Assembly: GCA_910578065.1 (NCBI GenBank)
Contig: CAJTPB010000022.1
Location: 9,021-29,663, forward strand
DNA length: 20,643 bases
DNA from: an uncultured Christensenella sp.
GTDB lineage: Bacteria > Bacillota > Clostridia > Christensenellales > Borkfalkiaceae
Direction of reading: 5' to 3'
The notes under the pieces are model-generated. The model saw nothing but the letters and a program-made list of their open reading frames with translations. It searched no databases and was not told the origin of the DNA. Shown piece after piece: positions 4,932 to 12,650 of the stretch. Every line of letters begins with the position of its first letter. Positions within the stretch are counted from its first letter, which is position 1. Position numbers and translations under genes: made by a program.

Positions 4932-6112
4932 AAAGTTTTGTTTCCGAGCGGGCGCGCGGATTAAAGCCGAGCGGGATCCGCAAATATTTCGATATCGTGC
5001 AGACCATGCCCGACGCGATCTCGCTGGGCGTGGGCGAACCCGATTTCGTCACCCCGTGGGATATCCGAAGCGCGGCGATCCGTTCGCTGCAACGGGGATA
5101 CACGCAATACACGGGCAACCGCGGGCTGCCCGAACTGCGCGAAAAGATCTCGCGCTATTTAGAAGAACGGTTTTCCGTACAGTATCCGCCCGAACGGGTG
5201 ATCGTAACGGTAGGGGCGAGCGAGGGGATCGACCTTGTGCTGCGCGCCGTGTGCGAAGCGGGCGACGAAATTTTGGTGCCCGATCCCGCATACGTTTCGT
5301 ACGCGCCTATCATTTCCCTTTGCGGGGGAGTGCCCGTTTCGGTAAAGTGCGACGCGGAAAACGGATTTATCGTAACCCCCCGATCGTTAAAGGCGGCGAT
5401 CACGCCCCGCACGAAGGCGTTGATCCTTGCGTATCCCAACAATCCCACGGGGGGGATCATGACGGAAGCGCAGTTAAAAGAAATCGTTCCCGTGATCGAA
5501 AAGAGCGATCTGCTTGTTATTTCCGACGAGATCTATGCGGAACTCACCTACGGCGGGCGGCACTGTTCCATCGCTTCCGTCGGCAACATGAAAGAGCGCA
5601 CCGTGCTGTTGAACGGGTTTTCCAAGGCGTTCGCCATGACGGGCTGGCGCGTAGGCTACGTGTGCGCGCCCGAAGAGATCGATAAAGCGATGCTCAAAAT
5701 CCATCAATACACCATTTTGTGCGCCCCCCGCATGGGGCAGCACGCGGCGGTGGCGGCTTTGCAAGAAGGGTTCGAAGACGGGTTTGCCGCAGTAGAAGAA
5801 ATGCGGTCGGAATACGATAAGCGGCGGCGGTTTCTTGTAAAATCGTTTAACGAAATAGGGCTTACTTGCTTCGAACCGCGCGGCGCGTTTTACGCGTTTC
5901 CCTCGGTGAAAGGCACCCGTTTAACGGGCGATTTGTTCGCCAATCGGCTTTTGATGACGGAGCGCGTGGCGGTCGTTCCGGGCGACGCATTCGGCGAATG
6001 CGGAAATTATCATATCCGATGTTCTTACGCAACGGGTATGGCGCAATTGACGGAAGCGGTCGAACGGATTTCCCGCTTTGTGAAAAGAGTTGGCGAAGAA
6101 GGGAAAAAGTAA
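4928..6112 (+). CDS. PLP-dependent aminotransferase, class I/II
   Basis: A 394-residue fold-type I aminotransferase in the AspC/PatA/aromatic aminotransferase branch. Visible features: the N-terminal ISLGVGEPDF and YTQYTGNRGLPELR segments; NNPTG with Asn172 for the PLP ring; Asp200 and Tyr203 in ISDEIYAELTY; the Schiff-base Lys233 in FSKAFAMTGWRVGY; Arg241 for phosphate; and Arg364 in HIRCSYATG for the substrate carboxylate. All expected active-site residues are present and the length is normal. The ATG overlaps the stop of the Lrp/AsnC gene, and GGAGG lies 14 bases upstream, rather far, so coupling probably matters. The family acts on aspartate, alanine or aromatic amino acids; the sequence does not decide which. 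The regulator-enzyme pair suggests amino-acid supply control. Confidence 0.9.
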   Translation: MKSFVSERARGLKPSGIRKYFDIVQTMPDAISLGVGEPDFVTPWDIRSAAIRSLQRGYTQYTGNRGLPELREKISRYLEERFSVQYPPERVIVTVGASEGIDLVLRAVCEAGDEILVPDPAYVSYAPIISLCGGVPVSVKCDAENGFIVTPRSLKAAITPRTKALILAYPNNPTGGIMTEAQLKEIVPVIEKSDLLVISDEIYAELTYGGRHCSIASVGNMKERTVLLNGFSKAFAMTGWRVGYVCAPEEIDKAMLKIHQYTILCAPRMGQHAAVAALQEGFEDGFAAVEEMRSEYDKRRRFLVKSFNEIGLTCFEPRGAFYAFPSVKGTRLTGDLFANRLLMTERVAVVPGDAFGECGNYHIRCSYATGMAQLTEAVERISRFVKRVGEEGKK

Positions 6113-6113
6113 G

Positions 6114-6142
6114 TTGACAAAGCAAAGAAAATAGGCTATAAT
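6114..6142 (+). promoter_or_regulatory. Consensus sigma-A promoter of greA-lysS
   Basis: TTGACA (6114-6119), 17-bp spacer, TATAAT (6137-6142), both perfect. It begins 1 base after the aminotransferase stop. The leader is about 75 bases and contains a strong hairpin. Confidence 0.88.
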
Positions 6143-6160
6143 AGCAAACGATCAGGCGTT

Positions 6161-6188
6161 ACCGTGATTTCCGTTCGGGAATCACGGT
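6161..6188 (+). promoter_or_regulatory. Hairpin in the greA leader (possible attenuator)
   Basis: A 12-bp stem, ACCGTGATTTCC / GGGAATCACGGT with one G-U pair, and a 4-base GTTC loop. It begins about 12 bases after the predicted +1. The following bases (CGTCTTATTGT) are only moderately T-rich, so it may be an inefficient terminator or an mRNA-stabilising hairpin. It may also be the end signal for read-through from the aminotransferase. Confidence 0.6.
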
Positions 6189-6223
6189 CGTCTTATTGTA
6201 AATCATAGAACAGGGGTTTAGAT

Positions 6224-6691
6224 ATGGCAGATCAGTTTTATATGACGCAAAAAGGATATGAGGAAGCGGTCGAGCGCCTCAAATATCTTCAAACGACCAA
6301 ACGCGCGGAGATCGTAGAACGCATTGCCGAAGCAAGAAGCCACGGCGATCTTTCCGAAAATGCGGAATACGACGCGGCGCGCAACGAGCAGTCGGCAAAC
6401 GAGGGCGAAATTGCCGAACTCGACTATAAAGTCAAAAATGCGGTGATCATCGAAGAAAGCGACGATAATTCCGTCGTTCATATCGGTTCCAAGGTGACCG
6501 TATACGACGAAGAGTTGGAAGAAAAAGAAGTGTATACCATTATGGGCACTACCGAAGTGAACGCAATGGAAAACATCATTTCCAACGAATCGCCCGTAGG
6601 CAAAGCGCTTTTAAATAAAAAGAAAGGGGACGTGGTAACAATTTCCGCGCCCGACGGCGCTTACAAATTGAAAATCGTAAAAATCGACTGA
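6224..6691 (+). CDS. greA: Transcription elongation factor GreA
   Basis: A 155-residue GreA, which enters the secondary channel of stalled RNA polymerase and stimulates cleavage of the backtracked RNA. Residues 1-75 form the N-terminal coiled coil, with the tip loop ARSHGDLSENAEYDAA holding the acidic Asp42 and Glu45 needed for cleavage. The C-terminal FKBP-like domain has GSKVTVYDEE, the VGTTEVNA-like MGTTEVNA and ISNESPVGKALLNKKKGD, all GreA hallmarks. Length is normal (about 158). The ATG is preceded by AGGGG with 8-9 bases of spacing. lysS follows after 8 bases, so the two genes form one operon, a pairing common in clostridia. Confidence 0.95.
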   Translation: MADQFYMTQKGYEEAVERLKYLQTTKRAEIVERIAEARSHGDLSENAEYDAARNEQSANEGEIAELDYKVKNAVIIEESDDNSVVHIGSKVTVYDEELEEKEVYTIMGTTEVNAMENIISNESPVGKALLNKKKGDVVTISAPDGAYKLKIVKID

Positions 6692-6699
6692 GGGAAATT

Positions 6700-8202
6700 A
6701 TGGCAGAAGAAACCCGCAATTTAACCCAAGCGCAGGAAGAAGAACAGCTTGCCGAGCAGGCGCGTATCCGCCGCGAAAAATTGGCGAAGCTGATCGGCGA
6801 AGGGAATAACCCGTACGAAAAAACCCGTTACGAGGTAACGGCGGATTCCGCGCGCGTAAAAGAAAACTTCGAAGCGTTTGAAGGGAAGGAAGTTTCCGTC
6901 GCGGGCAGACTGATGTCGCGCCGCATAATGGGCAAGGCTTCTTTTTCGCACCTTTCCGACCGCAACGGGCAGCTGCAAATTTATATCACCCGCCAAGACG
7001 TGGGCGAAGAAGTTTACGCCGCGTATAAAAAAGATTACGATATCGGCGACATCGTAGGCGTGCGCGGCACGGTATTCAAAACGCAGACGGGCGAGATCAC
7101 CGTTCATGCAACGCACCTCGAAATGTTAAGCAAGTCGCTGCTGCCCCTGCCCGAAAAGCACAACGGGCTTGTGAATACGGATTTGAAGTACCGCTTGCGC
7201 CACGTCGACTTGATCATGAATCAAGAAACGCGCGAAACGTTTTTCCGCCGCGCGCAGATTTTAAAAGAAGTGCGTTCGTATCTCGATGCGCACGGATATA
7301 TGGAAGTGGAAACGCCCGTTTTGCTTACGCTGGAAATCGGCGCGGACGCGCGTCCCTTCCGCACCCATCATAACGCGCTCGATTTAGATATGTATCTGCG
7401 TATCGAAACGGAACTGTATTTAAAACGGCTGATCGTGGGCGGCTTCGAACGGGTATACGAAGTGGGCAGAATTTTCCGCAACGAGGGAATGGACGCTTCG
7501 CACAACCCCGAATTTACTACGATCGAAATGTATTGCGCCTACGCCGATTACCGTGAAATGATGGACTTTATCGAAGGCTTGTATAAGCACGTGACCGAAA
7601 AAGTTTGCGGTGGGTTGCAGATCCCCTATCAGGGAAAGACCATCGACATGAGCCATTGGGAAAAGATGACCATGGTAGAAGCGGTAAAAAAATATTCGGG
7701 CGTAGACTTCGCGCAAATTTCCACAGACGAAGAAGCGCTTGCGCTCGCTCAGAAAATGGGCGTGGAAACGGAAAAGGGCAAGCGCACAAAGGGGCATATC
7801 CTCGCCGAGTTCTTCGATAAATACGTCGAAAAAGAATTGATCCAGCCCACGTTTATTTACGATTATCCCGTAGAGATTTCTCCGCTTGCAAAACGCAAGC
7901 CGAGCGACCCTGCCATGACCGAGCGGTTCGAGTACTTTATCAACGGTATGGAAATGGGCAACGCCTTTTCCGAGTTGAACGATCCCATCGATCAAAAGCA
8001 GAGAATGGTAAAGCAAGTGCAGGCAAAGCGCGCGCAGGGCGCGAATGCGGAAGTAGACGAAGACTTTATCAACGCGCTCGAATACGGGCTGCCCCCCACG
8101 GGCGGTTTGGGATTCGGCGTAGATCGGCTTGTAATGCTTTTAACGGACAATGCGAGCATTCGCGACGTGCTGCTGTTCCCCACCATGAAACCCAAAAAAT
8201 AA
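6700..8202 (+). CDS. lysS: Lysyl-tRNA synthetase, class II
   Basis: A 500-residue LysRS that charges tRNA-Lys. The N-terminal OB-fold for the anticodon covers about residues 55-150 (VAGRLMSRRIMGKASFSHLS, then LQIYI). The class II core follows: motif 1 near RSYLDAHGYMEVETPVL; motif 2 at about 251-273 (RVYEVGRIFRNEGMDASHNP); motif 3 at about 464-485 (PPTGGLGFGVDRLVMLLT). Length is typical (about 490-505). One small oddity: the usual IPGGAxARPF segment after motif 1 reads LEIGADARPF. The gene is 8 bases downstream of greA with AGGGAAAT before the ATG, and is co-transcribed with it. No T-box leader is present, which is usual for lysS. Confidence 0.95.
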   Translation: MAEETRNLTQAQEEEQLAEQARIRREKLAKLIGEGNNPYEKTRYEVTADSARVKENFEAFEGKEVSVAGRLMSRRIMGKASFSHLSDRNGQLQIYITRQDVGEEVYAAYKKDYDIGDIVGVRGTVFKTQTGEITVHATHLEMLSKSLLPLPEKHNGLVNTDLKYRLRHVDLIMNQETRETFFRRAQILKEVRSYLDAHGYMEVETPVLLTLEIGADARPFRTHHNALDLDMYLRIETELYLKRLIVGGFERVYEVGRIFRNEGMDASHNPEFTTIEMYCAYADYREMMDFIEGLYKHVTEKVCGGLQIPYQGKTIDMSHWEKMTMVEAVKKYSGVDFAQISTDEEALALAQKMGVETEKGKRTKGHILAEFFDKYVEKELIQPTFIYDYPVEISPLAKRKPSDPAMTERFEYFINGMEMGNAFSELNDPIDQKQRMVKQVQAKRAQGANAEVDEDFINALEYGLPPTGGLGFGVDRLVMLLTDNASIRDVLLFPTMKPKK

Positions 8203-8209
8203 CGGAACG

Positions 8210-8241
8210 CGGGCGCGGACGAATGTAATCGTTCGTGCCCG
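8210..8241 (+). terminator. Possible weak terminator after lysS
   Basis: CGGGC and ACGAA (8210-8223, with a 4-base bulge) pair with TTCGT and GCCCG (8232-8241), leaving an 8-base loop. The sequence after it, TTTGCGCAATTT, is a poor T-tract, so some read-through into the next genes is likely. Confidence 0.4.
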
Positions 8242-8246
8242 TTTGC

Positions 8247-8274
8247 GCAATTTATCATCGCAAAATGCTTAACG
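8247..8274 (+). repeat. 28-bp direct repeat, copy 1
   Basis: Starts GCAATTTATCATCGC and ends AAAATGCTTAACG, identical over 28 bp to a second copy 66 bp downstream. It contains a small GCA-AAA-TGC inverted repeat and a -10-like TATCAT. It lies just after the lysS hairpin. Confidence 0.9.
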
Positions 8275-8312
8275 TTCGTGCAGACAATTTGTTTGCCGTT
8301 GCGGTTGTTGGT

Positions 8313-8340
8313 GCAATTTATCATCGCAAAATGCTTAACG
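8313..8340 (+). repeat. 28-bp direct repeat, copy 2
   Basis: Exact second copy of the 28-bp repeat, separated from copy 1 by 38 bp. It ends 30 bases before the start of the next gene, so it should lie in that gene's leader or promoter region. Confidence 0.9.
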
Positions 8341-8370
8341 CGCGTCTCGCGAACAAAAGGAGGGAAAAGA

Positions 8371-9288
8371 TTGGACGCAAGGATTACCAAAGAACGGCTT
8401 GCCAATTTGCTGTCTTACGATTGGCTTAAAATGATATTCTGCGCGGCGGCGGCAGTGCTGGCGCTGGTGGTGTTTTTCACCACGGTGCGCACCGTTCCCA
8501 CCGAAGCGCAAACGTATACCGTGTATGCCTGGACGGATCTGTATTCGGGCGACGATTCCCCCCATTTGAAAGACGCATTGAAAAAAGGCGGCGTGTTCTC
8601 GTACGATATTTTAGACGTTACGACGGAATCGTTTCAAGGCAACGCATACAGCGAGGCGGCGTTTACCGCCCGCCGCGCGGTGGTGGAAGGAGATTGCATG
8701 TTCCTTTCGAACGCGCCCGAATACGCGGAAGACGGAACGGAAACAAAGGCTTCCGCCCTGCACGATTTTATAAAGCGGTATCCGGGAATCGTGCTCGATA
8801 CGCAAAAATATTTCGAAGACTGCAAAGCGTATTTAAACGGTTTTTACGGGGGCGACTGGCAGAACGGCGCGCTCGATCCCGCCAAGGCGGAAGCGTGCTT
8901 CCGCGCCCGCAACACGGGGGATAAGCGGTTTAAAAAGCAGTCGGCGATCGCCGCGGGGATCGAAAGCGAAAAGGCGCGCATCGAGCAGCTGCGCGAAGAT
9001 TTAAAGTTTGTGTTAAACTGTTTCGAAAAGGGCATTTTTTCCTTTACGCAGGGAAAAGACGAAGATGGCAAAGAGTTCGCTTGCGCCGTTCGCGTGGGCG
9101 GGGCGGAAATGAGCGGGCTTTCCCGCCTGTACTACTATCCGGCAGAGCGAGAGGGACAAAAGGTAAACGCTTCCGAAACGCTCAACCTTGTATTATTCGA
9201 TAACGGAACGAGCGACGGCGATATGAAATACGAATCGGTTTCGTTTTTGCGTTATCTTGCAACAACGTACCAAAACGCACAGGCATGA
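8371..9288 (+). CDS. Unknown membrane-anchored extracytoplasmic protein
   Basis: A 305-residue protein. Residues 1-19 are polar (MDARITKERLANLLSYDWLK), about 20-38 form one transmembrane segment, and the remaining ~265 residues should be outside the cell. I do not recognise a domain in the outer part; it is rich in charged and aromatic residues, with a helical stretch (IESEKARIEQLREDLKFVLN) in its C-terminal half. The start is a TTG with an excellent AAAGGAGGG site 6 bases upstream; an in-frame ATG 93 bases earlier lies between the direct repeats and has no ribosome site. The stop overlaps the next start (ATGA), so it is coupled to the decarboxylase-family gene. Its function is unknown. Confidence 0.75.
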   Translation: MDARITKERLANLLSYDWLKMIFCAAAAVLALVVFFTTVRTVPTEAQTYTVYAWTDLYSGDDSPHLKDALKKGGVFSYDILDVTTESFQGNAYSEAAFTARRAVVEGDCMFLSNAPEYAEDGTETKASALHDFIKRYPGIVLDTQKYFEDCKAYLNGFYGGDWQNGALDPAKAEACFRARNTGDKRFKKQSAIAAGIESEKARIEQLREDLKFVLNCFEKGIFSFTQGKDEDGKEFACAVRVGGAEMSGLSRLYYYPAEREGQKVNASETLNLVLFDNGTSDGDMKYESVSFLRYLATTYQNAQA

Positions 9289-10511
9289 AACACCAAGGAT
9301 TCATTGCGGAAATGCTCCGCAAACAAAAAAAACATCTCTCTTTTCATACGCCGGGGCACAAGCGCAGGGGGGAGGATATCACCGAGCTTTCCTATTCGGA
9401 CAACCTCGCTTCGCCCGCGGGCGTCATCGCCCGCGCGGAGGAATATATCGCGCAAAAGGCGGGCGCGGCGCGCGCTTTTTTAATTACCGACGGCAGCACA
9501 TGCGGCGTGCACGCGCTGCTGTACGCCCTTGCCCTTGCGGGCGGAAAAACGGTTGCGTATTCCGAATTCTCGCACGCGAGCGTAAAAAGCGGGTGCAAAC
9601 TCGCCTCGCTGGAAGCAATCGAAATTCCCGTAAAAGAGAAAAAGGGAATCCCCTTGCAGCCTACGGCGAAACAGATGGAACAGGCGCTGTTAAAGGCGGA
9701 CGCGCTGCTGTTAACTTCGCCCGACTATTACGGAAATTTCCCCGATCTTGCCGCGGCGCGCGCTTTGTGCAACCGCTTGGGCAAACTGCTGTTGATCGAC
9801 GGTGCGCACGGTTCGCATCTGCGCTTCGGCGAGCGGTACGCGGGGCGATACGCCGATATTTGGATCGACGGCGTGCACAAGTCCATGCCCGCGCTCACGC
9901 AGGGGGCGGCGGCGTTCGCCTGTACGCTCGGCTGGGCGGAATTTTTACAGCAAGCGCTCGCGTTGTTCCGCACCACTTCCCCTTCGTACCCCATTATGGC
10001 GAGCGTGGAGCACTGCTATACGATCGCGCAAAACGACAAAATCGAAAAACACGCGCAAGCGTTAAAAGAGCGGATCGGCGCGTATCCCAACGCCGATTGG
10101 AGCAAGCTGCTCGTTCCGTTCGGGGAATATGCAGAGGGCGCGCAAAACTACTTGCAGGCACGCGGCATCTATCCCGAATTTAACGACGGAAATTATTTGA
10201 TGTTTTACCTTTCCCCCTGCACGAAAAAGGGAGATTTGAAAAAGCTGGAAAAGCATTTAAAAAAACTGCCCCGCGCCGAGGTGCGTACCGAACCGGTGTG
10301 CTACGGCGAAAAGGGTAGAAAAACAGAGTGGATTTCCTTGCAGGAAAGCGCGGGCAAAGTGTGCGCAAAAGAATGCGGGCTGTTTCCGCCCTGTATCCCT
10401 CTGCTTCGCAAGGGGGAAACTATTTCGAAAAGCAAGCTGAACAGATTGGCGAAGGCGGCAAGCGCGTTCGGCTTGAAAGAAGGAAAGATTCTCGTCTATT
10501 CGGAGGCGTAA
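9285..10511 (+). CDS. Orn/Lys/Arg decarboxylase-family PLP protein (YaaO-like)
   Basis: A 408-residue fold-type I PLP protein of the Orn/Lys/Arg decarboxylase family. Diagnostic parts: LSFHTPGHK (18-26), the TDGSTCG segment (68-74, usually NGSTxG), DGAHGSHLRF (172-181, usually DEAHGAH), and the PLP lysine Lys199 in VHKSMPALTQGAA. The C-terminal domain is present but the whole is shorter than typical members (about 460-490), and the N-terminal wing domain of the large inducible enzymes is absent, as in the YaaO/SpeA group. It would make a polyamine or cadaverine precursor from a basic amino acid; the substrate is not clear. It overlaps the preceding gene by 4 bases and touches holB. In Bacillus the same position near holB is held by yaaO, which supports the assignment. 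Confidence 0.83.
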   Translation: MKHQGFIAEMLRKQKKHLSFHTPGHKRRGEDITELSYSDNLASPAGVIARAEEYIAQKAGAARAFLITDGSTCGVHALLYALALAGGKTVAYSEFSHASVKSGCKLASLEAIEIPVKEKKGIPLQPTAKQMEQALLKADALLLTSPDYYGNFPDLAAARALCNRLGKLLLIDGAHGSHLRFGERYAGRYADIWIDGVHKSMPALTQGAAAFACTLGWAEFLQQALALFRTTSPSYPIMASVEHCYTIAQNDKIEKHAQALKERIGAYPNADWSKLLVPFGEYAEGAQNYLQARGIYPEFNDGNYLMFYLSPCTKKGDLKKLEKHLKKLPRAEVRTEPVCYGEKGRKTEWISLQESAGKVCAKECGLFPPCIPLLRKGETISKSKLNRLAKAASAFGLKEGKILVYSEA

Positions 10512-11459
10512 ATGCGCGAATTGCTTCGTTCCACAAAAGCATATAAAACGATCGGGGCGGACGCAAAAAGCGGTGCGGCGGCGCATGCGATGCTCGTGCT
10601 GTTCCCCGACGAAAAGTATCTTCGCCCGCTGTTGCGCGAGTGCGCGCGCGCCTTTTTCGGCGCGCAGACGGAGGGCAGAGAGGGGGAGCTGATCTCTTCC
10701 GAAACATTTGCGGACTGTCTGTTTCTCCCCGCCGCGGGCGGAAAATTGACGGCGGCGGACGGCGTGCGGCTCGTCGACGAAAGTTTGCTGCGCCCCGTAG
10801 AGGGGAATAAAAAGCTGTTCGTGTTAGACGCCTTTCATAACGCTTCGGCGCTCGTGCAGAACAAACTGTTAAAATTGTTGGAAGAACCGCCCCGCGGGGT
10901 ATATTTTCTGTTGGGCGCGGTATCCGATTTTTCGGTGCTTCCCACCGTGCTTTCCCGCGTAAAGCGGCTGGAAGAGCCGCCGTTTGCGGAAGAAGCGATC
11001 GCGGCGGCGTTAAAGCGCAACCACCCCGCCGAACGGGGGCATGCGGAATGCGCGGCGGCGTGCGGCGGCGTGTATTCGGCTGCGGAAGAACTGTTAAACG
11101 CGCACGGCGAAAGTTTCCGCCTTGCCGAACGGTTTCTGCTCACTCCGAATAAAGAGGGGTTTTGCAGGGAATTGGGCGACGGAAAAGAGAAAGAAAAGCG
11201 CGCCTTTTTTTCGGCGGTGCGCCTTGTACTGCGCGACGCGCTGTTTACCGCGTCCGGGCAGGGAAAATTCGCTTCGCGCAAGGGGGAAGAAGTTTGCGCT
11301 ATCGCGCGGGAATATCCCGCGGGCGCGCTCGCCTCGGCGCTCGATTTGGTTACGGAAGCGGAAAAGCAAATTAAATTTAACGCGAATTTCGGGCAGTGCG
11401 CAGAAGCGCTTGCCATCGGGATCGCCAAGGAGAAAGAAAAATGGCAAAGGTTGTCGTAG
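10512..11459 (+). CDS. holB: DNA polymerase III subunit delta-prime
   Basis: A 315-residue clamp-loader subunit of the AAA+ fold. The recognisable core is KLFVLDAFHNASALVQNKLL with KLLEEPPRGVYFLL after it, and LPTVLSRVKRLE (residues 143-154), where delta-prime usually has SRC. The N-terminal HAMLVLFPDEKYL (25-37) stands where a P-loop would be, but has no GxxGxGK, and the zinc-binding cysteines of the classical delta-prime are missing. This points to a non-ATPase clamp-loader subunit that has lost its zinc module. The ATG follows the decarboxylase stop directly, with GGAGG 5 bases upstream. The last 19 bases overlap ricT. Synteny with holB-yaaT in Bacillus supports the call strongly. Confidence 0.85.
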   Translation: MRELLRSTKAYKTIGADAKSGAAAHAMLVLFPDEKYLRPLLRECARAFFGAQTEGREGELISSETFADCLFLPAAGGKLTAADGVRLVDESLLRPVEGNKKLFVLDAFHNASALVQNKLLKLLEEPPRGVYFLLGAVSDFSVLPTVLSRVKRLEEPPFAEEAIAAALKRNHPAERGHAECAAACGGVYSAAEELLNAHGESFRLAERFLLTPNKEGFCRELGDGKEKEKRAFFSAVRLVLRDALFTASGQGKFASRKGEEVCAIAREYPAGALASALDLVTEAEKQIKFNANFGQCAEALAIGIAKEKEKWQRLS

Positions 11460-12316
11460 TAAAATTTAAAAAAGGCTGCAAAACATATTATTTCGAAGCG
11501 GGCAAATTACAGCTTTCCCGCGGGCAGGGGGTTATCGTAGAAACGGCGCGCGGAATCGAATATGCAACCGTTGTGGAACCCGAACGGGAAGTGGAAGAAA
11601 AAGATCTTATCTCCCCGTTAAAGCCCGTCGTGCGCATTGCCACGGAAAAGGACGAAAACACGGTAAAGCGCAACGAAGAGCGCCGCCCGCAGGCGATGGA
11701 AACGTGCAAAGAAAAGATTCGCGCGCGCAACCTCGAAATGAAGCTGATCGACTGTGAATTTGCCTTCGACGGCAGCAAGGTGGTGTTTTACTTTACGGCG
11801 GAAGGCAGGGTGGATTTCCGCGATTTGGTTAAAGACCTCGCTTCCGTGTTTCATATCCGCATCGAACTGCGGCAAGTCGGCATTCGCGATGAAACGAAGA
11901 TGTTAGGCGGCATTGCGCCCTGCGGCAGAGAATGCTGCTGCGCGGGCAGTATGTCCGAATTTCAAAAGGTAAGCATTAAAATGGCAAAAAATCAAGGGCT
12001 TTCGTTAAATCCCGGCAAGATCAGCGGGCTGTGCGGCAGACTGATGTGCTGTTTGGCTTACGAAAACGAATATTACGCCGAAGCGTATAAAAAAGTGCCC
12101 AAAATCGGCGGCTCCGTCGGCACGCCCGAAGGAACGGCAACGGTGGTTTCGGTAAACATGTTAAAGATGACGGTAAAGGTAAAAATCGAAAAAGACGGCG
12201 CGCTGTGTTACCGCGATTTCCCCGTCGATCAAATCACTTTCCGCAAGGGGAGCGGCAAAGAAAAGGAAGAGGCGGAAACGCCCGAAGAACGCGCGGCGAA
12301 AAAATTGGAAGAATAA
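11441..12316 (+). CDS. ricT: RicT/YaaT, PSP1-domain regulatory iron-sulfur protein
   Basis: A 291-residue PSP1 protein. In Bacillus, RicT with RicA and RicF binds [4Fe-4S] clusters and acts with RNase Y in mRNA maturation, and it affects sporulation and biofilm control. Visible features: the N-terminal VVVVKFKKGCKTYYF strand; a conserved cysteine set Cys161 and 165-167 (APCGRECCC), then Cys198, 203 and 204 (GLCGRLMCCLAYE); and a charged C-terminal tail (KEKEEAETPEERAAKKLEE). The ATG has AAGGAG 8 bases upstream and starts inside holB, giving a 19-base overlap. No ricA or ricF gene is in the window. There is no clear terminator after the stop, and the next promoter begins 18 bases later. Confidence 0.92.
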   Translation: MAKVVVVKFKKGCKTYYFEAGKLQLSRGQGVIVETARGIEYATVVEPEREVEEKDLISPLKPVVRIATEKDENTVKRNEERRPQAMETCKEKIRARNLEMKLIDCEFAFDGSKVVFYFTAEGRVDFRDLVKDLASVFHIRIELRQVGIRDETKMLGGIAPCGRECCCAGSMSEFQKVSIKMAKNQGLSLNPGKISGLCGRLMCCLAYENEYYAEAYKKVPKIGGSVGTPEGTATVVSVNMLKMTVKVKIEKDGALCYRDFPVDQITFRKGSGKEKEEAETPEERAAKKLEE

Positions 12317-12334
12317 ATTTTTTTCGAATATCCC

Positions 12335-12363
12335 TTTACTAATGCAAAAAGTTGTGATATAAT
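12335..12363 (+). promoter_or_regulatory. Promoter of the ferredoxin gene
   Basis: TTTACT (12335-12340), 17-bp spacer, TGA-TATAAT (12358-12363) with an extended -10. The ribosome site GGAGG follows at 12381-12385. Confidence 0.75.
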
Positions 12364-12392
12364 ATTTGCAAGATTTTAACGGAGGTTGAATT

Positions 12393-12563
12393 ATGGCTCA
12401 CAAGATCACGGACGCTTGCGTTTCTTGCGGCGCATGCGCGGATACCTGTCCCGTCGGCGCGATCGCACCCGGCGATACGACGTACGTCGTCGATCCCGAC
12501 GCTTGCATCGACTGCGGCGCGTGCGAAGACGGATGCCCTACGGGAGCAATCACGGCGGAATAA
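12393..12563 (+). CDS. Clostridial-type 2[4Fe-4S] ferredoxin
   Basis: A 56-residue acidic ferredoxin that carries low-potential electrons in anaerobic metabolism. Two clusters are held by Cys9, 12, 15 and 19 and by Cys38, 41, 44 and 48, each in a CxxCxxCxxxCP motif (ACVSCGACADTCPVGAI and ACIDCGACEDGCPTGAI), so all eight ligands are present and the two halves are an internal duplication. Length matches the clostridial type (about 55). The ATG has GGAGG 7 bases upstream and a dedicated promoter and terminator, so it is a one-gene unit. It sits between ricT and trmN6, a place without a ferredoxin in Bacillus. Confidence 0.95.
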   Translation: MAHKITDACVSCGACADTCPVGAIAPGDTTYVVDPDACIDCGACEDGCPTGAITAE

Positions 12564-12580
12564 TTTCGCATTTTGGAACG

Positions 12581-12613
12581 AAGCACGGGGATTTAAAACT
12601 TCCGTGCTTTTTT
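12581..12613 (+). terminator. Terminator of the ferredoxin gene
   Basis: AAGCACGG (12581-12588) pairs with CCGTGCTT (12602-12609), followed by TTTTTTCTT. The loop of 13 bases can close further through GA/CT pairs. Confidence 0.85.
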
Positions 12614-12650
12614 CTTATCGCCGTTTTTATAAATATTTCAAAGGTACGTT

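Noticed and set aside
8247..8340. Two 28-bp repeats with a 38-bp spacer look like a minimal CRISPR array.
   Set aside because: Only two copies and one spacer, no cas genes in the window, and the second copy lies in a gene leader.
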